7,904 bases of DNA from contig JACZXR010000092.1 in the NCBI GenBank assembly GCA_022571535.1, forward strand, positions 1 through 7,904. The letters run 5' to 3'. The stretch's first letter is position 1, and every line of letters starts with the position of its first letter. The notes under the pieces were generated by a model. The model had not been told where the DNA came from and did no database searches. It saw only the letters and a list, made by a program, of their open reading frames with translations. The DNA is from Deltaproteobacteria bacterium (GTDB taxonomy: Bacteria; Desulfobacterota; Binatia; UBA9968; CAXXLF01). Shown piece by piece: positions 1 to 5,782 of the stretch. Both the position numbers and the translations under genes were made by a program.

Positions 1-11
1 TCAAGTTATAT

Positions 12-40
12 CGAACACGGGGTTTGAATCCCCGTGTTCG
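12..40 (+). repeat. Perfect 11-bp inverted repeat (leader hairpin 1)
   Basis: The arms CGAACACGGGG (12-22) and CCCCGTGTTCG (30-40) are exact reverse complements around the 7-nt loop TTTGAAT. The core (CGGGG-TTTGAAT-CCCCG) looks like a tRNA T-arm and is followed by ACCA at 41-44. However, the pairing runs on for 6 bp beyond a T-stem, position 56 would be T instead of C, and the acceptor length does not fit CCA at 42-44. It is therefore better read as a stand-alone hairpin. No U-tract follows, so it is not a classical intrinsic terminator. Confidence 0.75.
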
Positions 41-41
41 A

Positions 42-74
42 CCAAAGGGGAGAGCTGCCGCATCTCCCCTTTGG
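42..74 (+). repeat. Perfect 12-bp inverted repeat (leader hairpin 2)
   Basis: The arms CCAAAGGGGAGA (42-53) and TCTCCCCTTTGG (63-74) pair perfectly around a 9-nt loop. It begins one base after hairpin 1 ends. It is followed by AAACCCC rather than a T-run, and on the minus strand it is not followed by a T-run either. A role as terminator remnant, mRNA-stabilising structure or protein site is possible, and the sequence does not decide between these. Confidence 0.75.
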
Positions 75-115
75 AAACCCCAACGGCTTTGTGCCCGCCT
101 CAAGAGGCGGGGTTT
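75..115 (+). terminator. Leader hairpin 3, possible weak terminator or attenuator
   Basis: CCCGCCT (94-100) pairs with AGGCGGG (105-111) around the CAAG loop and is followed by GTTTACATT, a GC-rich stem with only a short T-stretch. It could be a weak intrinsic terminator for a gene to the left of the window. A second pairing, AAACCCC (75-81) with GGGGTTT (109-115), uses the same 3' arm and excludes most of the first. Two alternative folds are therefore possible just upstream of the ABC operon start at 142. Whether it terminates or attenuates is inference. Confidence 0.4.
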
Positions 116-141
116 ACATTGAATCAACTCGTGAGAAGTTA

Positions 142-891
142 ATGGTAGAGGTATCTCGGCTCACTAAGTACTACAGCGATCTCCTGGCCATCCAAGATAT
201 CTCTTTTACCGCCCACAGAGGCCAGATCCTTGGATTATTGGGGCCGAACGGGGCAGGTAAAAGCACTACTATGCGGATCATCGCCGGGTTCATCCCAACC
301 ACCGAGGGCAATGTCCTTGTGGATGGCTTCGATGTCTTTAGGGAATCTCATGAGGTACGCCGACGCCTCGGCTACCTCCCGGAGAATCCACCTCTTTACC
401 CCGACATGACCGTCATTTCCTATTTGAGGTTTGTCGCCCGCATCAAGGGAGTGCAAAAAAAACAGATCACCGCAAGCCTGGAGGCAACCCTTGAGAAATG
501 CTCCCTGGAATCAGTCGCCTATCGCCTCTTGGGCCATCTCTCCAAGGGGTATCGGCAGAGGGCCGGATTGGCCCAGGCCCTTGTCCACAATCCCCCTGTT
601 CTGATTCTTGACGAGCCTACACTGGGGCTCGACCCAAAACAGATCATCGAGATCCGCAGTCTGATCAAAGAACTCGCCGGTGATCGAACGGTGATACTCT
701 CCACCCATATCCTCCCGGAGGTTTCCCAAATCTGCGACAAGGTCGTCATTATCAACGAGGGAAAGGTGGTCGTGGAAAAGGATCTCAAAGAGCTGACCCA
801 AGATTTGACCCTGGAAGAGGTTTTCGTCTATTACATTTCCAAGGAGTCCAAGGAAAAAGAAGCACAGGGTGAGGAGTCTCTTCTCCAGTGA
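142..891 (+). CDS. ABC transporter ATP-binding protein, GldA/ABC-2 type
   Basis: This 249-residue cytoplasmic ATPase should power the permease encoded next. All nucleotide-binding motifs are visible: Walker A GPNGAGKST (34-42), Q-loop region GYLPENPPLY (77-86, Glu in place of the usual Gln, as is common in Gld/ABC-2 exporters), signature LSKGYRQR (133-140), Walker B VLILDEPT (153-160), D-loop GLD (162-164) and H-loop His189 in STHIL. The open frame extends upstream to 34, but those 36 codons lie across the leader hairpins and match no ABC domain. ATG at 142, with GAGAAG at 133-138, gives a domain start typical of the family and is preferred. The stop overlaps the permease start by 4 bp. Substrate unknown. 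Family assignment is secure; the GldA-like label rests on the neighbouring GldF- and GldG-like genes. Confidence 0.95.
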   Translation: MVEVSRLTKYYSDLLAIQDISFTAHRGQILGLLGPNGAGKSTTMRIIAGFIPTTEGNVLVDGFDVFRESHEVRRRLGYLPENPPLYPDMTVISYLRFVARIKGVQKKQITASLEATLEKCSLESVAYRLLGHLSKGYRQRAGLAQALVHNPPVLILDEPTLGLDPKQIIEIRSLIKELAGDRTVILSTHILPEVSQICDKVVIINEGKVVVEKDLKELTQDLTLEEVFVYYISKESKEKEAQGEESLLQ

Positions 892-1661
892 GAAACGTCG
901 TCACGATTGCGTGTAAAGAGATCCGCTCTCTCTTTGTCTCCCCCGTTGCCTATGTCGTGCTGACAGGTTTTCTCCTCCTGGGAGGATGGTTTTTTTTCAA
1001 TCTCCTGTTCCAGTTAGACTATCTTCTCACCCTATACACGGGCTTCAGGAGGTTCCAGGCCCTACCAAGTCTAAACCTTAACGAACACGTCATGGCCCCC
1101 CTGCTCCACAACCTCACCATCATATTTGTCATCCTGGTCCCGATCGTCACGATGCGGAGCTTTGCCGAAGAGAAGAAAAGCGGCACCTATGAGCTACTCC
1201 TGACCTCCCCCCTGACGATCTTTGAGATCGTGATGGGCAAATTCCTGGGATGTCTTTTTTTCCTGTTCGTTATGATCCTGGCGACCGGCGTTTATCCTGC
1301 CATTCTTCTATACTACGGAAATCCAGAGATAGGCGTTCTGGCTTCGGGCTATTTGGGTCTCTTCCTTGTAGGGACCTTCTTCGTCAGCATAGGACTTTTA
1401 ACCTCTTCGCTCACTGAGAATCAGATCATCGCCGCGGTGACGTGCTTTGTGACCCTGTTGCTTCTCTACGTTCTCTCCTGGCCGGCAGAGTCCACCGGGA
1501 CCATTGTAGGTGAGGTCTTGAAGTACCTCTCTGTGATCGATCACTTCAGCGAAATGGTCAAGGGAGTCATCGACACGAAAGACCTTCTCTATTTCGCTAC
1601 CCTCACTGTCTTTTCCCTTTTCCTCACCCAGCGTTCCGTAGAGTCTTCTCGCTGGAGGTAG
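888..1661 (+). CDS. ABC-2 type permease, GldF-like
   Basis: This 257-residue integral membrane subunit pairs with the ATPase upstream. About six hydrophobic segments are visible near residues 17-41, 75-90, 118-143, 154-174, 179-197 and 233-247. Between the second and third lies the cytoplasmic coupling stretch with RSFAEEKKSGTYELLLTSP (90-108), a hallmark of ABC-2 permeases (the SGT-E-LL pattern). A late DHFSEMVKGVID stretch (218-229) is also typical of the GldF/NosY-like group. The start is GTG at 888, overlapping the previous stop as GTGA, with GAGGAG at 871-876 eleven bases upstream. Translational coupling with the ATPase is likely. A short hairpin followed by T8 lies inside the gene at 973-997. 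Substrate is not deducible. Confidence 0.93.
   Translation: MRNVVTIACKEIRSLFVSPVAYVVLTGFLLLGGWFFFNLLFQLDYLLTLYTGFRRFQALPSLNLNEHVMAPLLHNLTIIFVILVPIVTMRSFAEEKKSGTYELLLTSPLTIFEIVMGKFLGCLFFLFVMILATGVYPAILLYYGNPEIGVLASGYLGLFLVGTFFVSIGLLTSSLTENQIIAAVTCFVTLLLLYVLSWPAESTGTIVGEVLKYLSVIDHFSEMVKGVIDTKDLLYFATLTVFSLFLTQRSVESSRWR
1654..1659 (+). promoter_or_regulatory. Ribosome binding site for the GldG-like gene
   Basis: GGAGGT lies inside the last codons of the permease gene, 4-5 bases before ATG 1664. It fixes that start and argues for independent initiation inside the operon. Confidence 0.7.
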
Positions 1662-1663
1662 GC

Positions 1664-3211
1664 ATGGGCAAGATGCTGCAGATATCTGGGATTGCAGGTT
1701 TAGTCCTCGCTGTGTTCGGGATCGTCGCCTACCTGTTCACCCGCAACATCGATAATGTCTACGTTCTAATCCATTTTGTCCTCGGCACGCTCCTCCTTCT
1801 AATCTACTTGTCCACCCAGGGGGCCGTCCTCATCAGATCCCTACGCCGGCGGTCCACACGGTCCGGGATCCACTCGGTGTCCTACTCTCTCATCTTCCTG
1901 GGACTCCTCGTTATGATCGTCTATCTCAGCACCCGTCGGGACTACCGATATCGCTGGGACTTAACGGAGGCCAAGGTCTTCAGCCTGTCGCCCCAATCGA
2001 CCAAGGTCATCGCTGGACTCGAAGAGGATCTCGAAATTTTTGCCTTCTTCGAGAGAGGAAAAAATCGCATCGTCTCCGACCGCATCAAGAGTTACACCAC
2101 TCTCTCTCCCAGGATTAAGTTCCACGCCATCGACCCGGATCTCCACCCGGAGATGGCCAGGCGTTTCAAAATCCGGCAGGTCAATACCTTGCATCTGAGC
2201 TATGGCAAAGACTCCACCAACCTCACAGAAACCACCGAAGAGGCCATTACAAATGCCATCATCAAGCTCACGAGGAGTGGCGAGAAAAACGTCTATTTCG
2301 TCACTGGACACGGGGAACCTAAAATCGACGACCGCGGCAATAACCGGGGATACGCCTCCGCCAAAGAGGCCTTGGAGAACGAAAATTACCAGGTCAAAGA
2401 GATACTCCTTCCATCGGTCGAGAAAATTCCAGCCGATGCCTCGCTGGTGATTATCTCAGGGCCGCAAAAACCCTTCCTGGACCATGAAATTCGGGCCATC
2501 GATAACTATGTAAAAAAAGGCGGGAGGCTTTTCGTTTTGCTCCCTCCGCCTGGAAACGAAATCTTGAAAGATTTCCTCCAGGACTGGGGAATACGGGTAG
2601 GAAACGACATGGTCATCGATCAGGTGATTCGTCTCTTTTCCGGTCCGTCCCTAGGAGTTCGGCCGATTGCCGACATCTACAGCACCTCTCATCCGATCAC
2701 ACGGGGCTTTAGGGAGAGAACCATTTTCCCTCTTGCGCGTTCAGTCAGCCCTGCCGAGACCGTTATTGATGGGGTGGAGGTGACCTCTCTGGTCAACACC
2801 GGCCCAACGAGTTGGGCAGAAAGAGATGTCGACGGGGTGTTCAAGCGGGGAAATGCCTCCTTTGGACCGGGTGACAAAAGGGGGCCGATCTCGATCGCGG
2901 TGGCGGCAACGGTAAATCTAGAAAAGATCGGGATCGATAGAGAAGGTGAAGCGAAAATAGTGGTCCTGGGGACTGCAGGTTTCGCCAACAACCGCTTTAT
3001 AAGCATCCTCTTTAACCGGGATCTGTTCCTCAACATCAGCAACTGGCTTGTCGGTCATGAGGAATTCATTTCCATCCGTCCGCGATCTCTTCGATCCTCA
3101 CGCATCCAGCTCACAAAAAAAGAACGCAGCGCAATTTTCTATCTCTCTTTCCTCATCCTGCCCGAGATCATTTTGATCATCGGTCTCGGCGTATGGTGGA
3201 AAAGGAGGTAA
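1664..3211 (+). CDS. GldG-like ABC transporter auxiliary protein
   Basis: This 515-residue protein has three predicted N-terminal membrane segments (about 7-25, 32-52, 72-89), a large soluble domain (about 95-465) and a C-terminal membrane helix (about 490-510) ending in WWKRR. The start of the soluble part contains WDLTEAKVFSLSPQS (98-112), and it is followed by YFVTGHGEPKIDDRG (211-225). Both are signatures of the GldG/ABC_transp_aux family, so the domain probably sits outside the cytoplasm, held at both ends. A glycine/proline-rich PPPGNE stretch follows a typical beta-strand (288-299). GldG with GldF and GldA forms an ABC complex required for gliding in Flavobacterium, but related operons occur widely in non-gliding bacteria. 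The gene starts 2 bp after the permease stop. The biochemical role is unknown for the family. Confidence 0.9.
   Translation: MGKMLQISGIAGLVLAVFGIVAYLFTRNIDNVYVLIHFVLGTLLLLIYLSTQGAVLIRSLRRRSTRSGIHSVSYSLIFLGLLVMIVYLSTRRDYRYRWDLTEAKVFSLSPQSTKVIAGLEEDLEIFAFFERGKNRIVSDRIKSYTTLSPRIKFHAIDPDLHPEMARRFKIRQVNTLHLSYGKDSTNLTETTEEAITNAIIKLTRSGEKNVYFVTGHGEPKIDDRGNNRGYASAKEALENENYQVKEILLPSVEKIPADASLVIISGPQKPFLDHEIRAIDNYVKKGGRLFVLLPPPGNEILKDFLQDWGIRVGNDMVIDQVIRLFSGPSLGVRPIADIYSTSHPITRGFRERTIFPLARSVSPAETVIDGVEVTSLVNTGPTSWAERDVDGVFKRGNASFGPGDKRGPISIAVAATVNLEKIGIDREGEAKIVVLGTAGFANNRFISILFNRDLFLNISNWLVGHEEFISIRPRSLRSSRIQLTKKERSAIFYLSFLILPEIILIIGLGVWWKRR
3202..3209 (+). promoter_or_regulatory. Strong ribosome binding site for the DUF4340 gene
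   Basis: AAGGAGGT is a near-perfect Shine-Dalgarno sequence. It overlaps the end of the GldG-like gene and sits 5 bases before ATG 3215. It is the strongest such site in the operon and decides the start. Confidence 0.8.
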
Positions 3212-3214
3212 GAA

Positions 3215-4186
3215 ATGCGCCTTCGAAACACCCTACTGCTCTTAGGCGTGTTCATCATCCTGGGAGGATACATATATTTATTCGAACTCAATAGGGACAT
3301 CGGAGAAAAGGGAGAAAAAATCCTCGACTTTGCAGAAGAGGATGTAGAGGCCATCGTGCTCATCTATCGAGATCAGATGATCGGGCTGAACAGGAAGCCT
3401 TCGGGTAAGTGGATGTTGACCCAGCCCCTTCAAGCTCCTGCGGATGAGTCTGTGATTCACGGTATCCTCACTGCCCTAAATTTCAGCGAGGTCAAAAGGA
3501 TCATCGAGGAAAGGCCCAGCAAGAAAGATCTCGCGACGTTCGGTCTGGACAATCCCTGGGTCAAGCTCCTGATAACCCTGAAGAAGGAAAAGACCCTGCC
3601 GGCGATCCTTGTCGGGGAAAAGACACCCGTCGGGTACTCGGCCTATGTAAAACGGGCAAACGAACCTGCCGTATTGTTAACGAGCGCCTCCCTTCGGTCA
3701 ACCCTGGAAAAGAAACTCTCTGATTTCAGAGACAAAGGGATCCTTCGAGTCGACCCCGAGAGGGTAGCCAAAATAGAGCTCCAGACTGAAAAAGTGTCGC
3801 TGGTTCTGGTCCGGAGTGATGGAGGAGACTGGAGATTGGAAGCCCCACAAAAGAAGGAGGCCAAACAAGCGGCGGTATCCGCCTATCTCAGGACCCTTAA
3901 CCGACTCAGGGCCACTGGATTTGCTGATAACAAGCCAGAGAGTCTAAAAAAGTACGGGCTCAAATCTCCTTTGCTCAAGATCTCGCTAGAAGGGAAGGCA
4001 TCTGAAACACTCGGGACTCTCCTGATAGGAGAAAACGCCCGCGGGGAGCTTTATGCAAAAAAGGTGGGGAAACCAACGGTATACATTATTGACAGGTTCT
4101 CCTACACCCAGGTCAATAAGACGACCATCGATTTTTCCGCGGGAGACAAAAGTGACAGTCGGCCTCCTGGCCCAGCAAAAGAGTGA
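3215..4186 (+). CDS. DUF4340 domain protein, membrane-anchored, ABC-operon partner
   Basis: The product (323 aa) begins with a charged MRLR and one hydrophobic helix (about 6-23), an uncleaved-looking N-terminal anchor that would place the rest in the periplasm. The soluble part contains two similar halves, about 36-171 and 176-305. Each has a beta segment with a W-LTQP/W-LEAP motif (66-71 and 206-211), a helical stretch with a leucine pattern, a YGL/FGLDNP-like turn (109-114 and 248-252), and a final strand set with LVGE/LIGE (132-135 and 270-273). This matches the repeated DUF4340 architecture. The gene starts 3 bp after the GldG-like stop, and DUF4340 genes commonly follow GldG-like genes, so it is likely a fourth subunit of the same machine. 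The C-terminal tail (311-323) is Pro/Ser-rich. Function is not known. Confidence 0.88.
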   Translation: MRLRNTLLLLGVFIILGGYIYLFELNRDIGEKGEKILDFAEEDVEAIVLIYRDQMIGLNRKPSGKWMLTQPLQAPADESVIHGILTALNFSEVKRIIEERPSKKDLATFGLDNPWVKLLITLKKEKTLPAILVGEKTPVGYSAYVKRANEPAVLLTSASLRSTLEKKLSDFRDKGILRVDPERVAKIELQTEKVSLVLVRSDGGDWRLEAPQKKEAKQAAVSAYLRTLNRLRATGFADNKPESLKKYGLKSPLLKISLEGKASETLGTLLIGENARGELYAKKVGKPTVYIIDRFSYTQVNKTTIDFSAGDKSDSRPPGPAKE

Positions 4187-4350
4187 GGCTCTCTTGAGAA
4201 TCGACACGCTTTCTGTTATCGATCTTCTGTCACATAATGATCCTTCCACTTCACCTGAAAAAAATGGGACGGTAAGCCCCATACCATGAATAGCCAAACC
4301 CTAGGAACTCAGAAAACATATTCGATCAACTCGCTGGAGTGTCCGGCGCT
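4187..4350 (+). other. Spacer between the ABC operon and the HtrA-like gene
   Basis: This 164-bp stretch has no recognised gene and no intrinsic terminator. A TTGAGA hexamer at 4194-4199 resembles a -35 box and CATAAT at 4233-4238 resembles a -10 box, but they are 33 bp apart and do not form a promoter together. A very short open frame, 4286-4354, starts at ATG 4286 and ends as ATGA on the ATG at 4351. Whether the downstream gene has its own promoter cannot be decided. Confidence 0.4.
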
Positions 4351-5253
4351 ATGAATGGTCATCTCGGTCTGATTCATGCCACCCTACCAGCCACCGTGGA
4401 TCTGCGGGTTGTCGTCCCGGAGAGCCACCCTTCTACTCGTAACCTTGGGTCGGAACGCGTTGGATCAGGGACCTTTGTGGATCCGAACGGACATATCCTC
4501 ACGGTCAATTACGTCGTCATGGGGGCCGAGAAGATCACCGTCACCCTGTCTGATGGAGAACAATTCCGCGGTGAGCTGGTAGCCCAGGACTTCGAAACAG
4601 GCCTGGCCCTCGTCAAGATCGAAGGCCGAGGTCTTCCCTATATGCGACCGGCGCCCCGCGAGGAGGCATCACCCGGCCAGGCCGCCTTTATCGTCGCCAG
4701 CAGCGGCGAAACGGGCCGGAGAGTCAGCGGCGGCTACATCACTTCGTTGGCAAGCTATGACGGCCAATGGGAATACCTGTTAGAAAGGGCGATCCACATT
4801 ACCGCCTTAAATCCCGGCTTCGGGGGTGGAACCCTGGTGGACTTTAAAGGACGAATGATGGGTGTGGTCTCGCTCAATTTAAACGAGATCGCAAAATTTT
4901 CTCTGGCCATCCCCATCGAATACTACGTACAGTATGAGCAGGAACTGAAACAGCACGGGAGGGTGCAAAGCCGCACCCCTCGATCCTGGCTGGGTTTTTA
5001 TCCCCAGGCCTTTGCAGGTCACATCGTGATCGGTGGGGTCACCCCAGGGGGGCCTGCTGAAAAGGGCGGGATGAAAGAGGGGGACATCATCATTGAAGTG
5101 GAGAAGCAGAAGGTCAAGTCTCGTCAGGAGCTGTACCGCGAGATCTGGAAGAAGCGGCCGGGGGAACGTATCTCGTTTCGTATTCTGAGAGAAGAGGAAT
5201 CTGTCAACCTAACCGTGACAAGCGAAGACCGCTGGAACTTCTACCGAACTTAA
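4351..5253 (+). CDS. HtrA/trypsin-fold protein with PDZ domain, apparent pseudoprotease
   Basis: The fold is that of an HtrA/Deg serine protease: strand motifs GSGTFVDPNGHILTV (38-52), a TLSDGEQFRGELVAQD block (65-80), NPGFGGGTLVD (154-164), then a PDZ domain at about 213-290 with GGVTPGGPAEKGGMKEGD (228-245). Against the family consensus each catalytic position is changed. The His of T-N-A-H-V-V is Tyr54 (TAC 4510-4512), the Asp of the D-x-x-T-D-L-A block is Gly84 (GGC 4600-4602), and the Ser of N-P-G-N-S-G-G is Gly158 (GGG 4822-4824). Proteolysis is therefore not expected; a binding or scaffold role is inferred. No signal peptide or membrane helix precedes the domain. ATG 4351, with GGAG at 4336-4339, is preferred over GTG 4339, which lacks a ribosome site. 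The length of 300 residues is short for HtrA because the N-terminal targeting region and a second PDZ are absent. Confidence 0.85.
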   Translation: MNGHLGLIHATLPATVDLRVVVPESHPSTRNLGSERVGSGTFVDPNGHILTVNYVVMGAEKITVTLSDGEQFRGELVAQDFETGLALVKIEGRGLPYMRPAPREEASPGQAAFIVASSGETGRRVSGGYITSLASYDGQWEYLLERAIHITALNPGFGGGTLVDFKGRMMGVVSLNLNEIAKFSLAIPIEYYVQYEQELKQHGRVQSRTPRSWLGFYPQAFAGHIVIGGVTPGGPAEKGGMKEGDIIIEVEKQKVKSRQELYREIWKKRPGERISFRILREEESVNLTVTSEDRWNFYRT

Positions 5254-5335
5254 AGGGAACTGGCGCCCCACGATTCTACCACCGTCCTTATCAAATGATA
5301 TCAACCGCGGGGACTCCTAATAATACAATAAGAGA
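5254..5335 (+). other. Short intergenic spacer
   Basis: This 82-bp stretch is AT-rich near its end (AATAATACAATAAGAGA). No terminator hairpin is evident after the HtrA-like stop. TACAAT at 5324-5329 looks like a -10 box, but it lies 6 bp from the start codon and has no good -35, so no promoter is called. Confidence 0.4.
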
Positions 5336-5782
5336 ATGGCCAGGAACCTCACCTCCTATCGAATCATTTACGGTGACACAGACCAAATGGGGGTGGTCTA
5401 CTACGCCAATTACCTGAAATGGTTCGAGATGGGCAGGACGGAATTCCTCCGGGAGATCGGGATCCCGTACTCCTCCATTGAAGAAAGGGGACTGTGCTTC
5501 CCCGTAACCGAGGTCTCCTGTCGCTATTATAGACCCGCCCGTTACGACGACCAGCTCTTGATCGAGACCACACTGACATCCCTAGGCGGGGTCACCCTGA
5601 CTTTTTCCTACAGGGTTTACCGCCAGGATGGTGAACCCCTCCTCGCCTCGGGTTGGACGAAGCACGCCTGCGTGGATCTCAAGGGGGATATCACAAAGAT
5701 GCCGCCGAACCTGAAGGAGTCGCTCAGGGATGCCGTCTTGCCTTCACCCTCCAACACAAGACCCCATCATCCCTATCCATGA
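5336..5782 (+). CDS. Acyl-CoA thioesterase, YbgC/4-hydroxybenzoyl-CoA thioesterase fold
   Basis: This 148-residue hot-dog-fold enzyme is predicted to hydrolyse acyl-CoA thioesters in the cytoplasm. The active-site block YGDTDQMGVVYYANYLKWFE (12-31) is diagnostic. Asp16 corresponds to the catalytic Asp18 of E. coli YbgC, and the following helix carries GRTEFLRE (33-40). CRYYRPARYDDQLLIET (62-78) matches the second conserved strand-turn of the family. Usual length is about 130-140; the extra C-terminal PSPSNTRPHHPYP-type tail falls where the gene runs into the next one. The start ATG 5336 has only a weak AAGAGA upstream. YbgC is classically linked to tol-pal genes, but none are in the window, so the physiological substrate and the ybgC name are left open. 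The stop overlaps the next start as ATGA. Confidence 0.92.
   Translation: MARNLTSYRIIYGDTDQMGVVYYANYLKWFEMGRTEFLREIGIPYSSIEERGLCFPVTEVSCRYYRPARYDDQLLIETTLTSLGGVTLTFSYRVYRQDGEPLLASGWTKHACVDLKGDITKMPPNLKESLRDAVLPSPSNTRPHHPYP

Noticed and set aside
1..44. 3' end of a tRNA (T-arm-like TTTGAAT loop, then ACCA)
   Set aside because: The stem pairs for 11 bp instead of 5, the invariant C56 of the T-loop would be T, and the acceptor strand is one base too short for CCA at 42-44. The rest of any tRNA would also lie outside the window.
34..141. N-terminal extension of the ABC ATPase from ATG 34
   Set aside because: It spans the hairpin leader, has no ribosome site or family similarity, and the domain starts normally at ATG 142.
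1961..2311. Minus-strand open frame inside the GldG-like gene, and similar ones elsewhere
   Set aside because: It is a shadow of a well-supported coding frame, with biased composition and no family motifs.
4194..4238. Sigma-70 promoter before the HtrA-like gene (TTGAGA and CATAAT)
   Set aside because: The boxes are 33 bp apart. At proper spacing from TTGAGA there is only TATCGA, a poor -10.
5288..5329. Promoter before the thioesterase (TACAAT)
   Set aside because: There is no acceptable -35 at 16-18 bp, and transcription would start at the start codon itself.
5653..5778. Upstream extension of the COG0212 gene into the thioesterase
   Set aside because: The added residues read through the thioesterase in another frame and match nothing. 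ATG 5779 with the ATGA overlap starts at the first recognisable helix.
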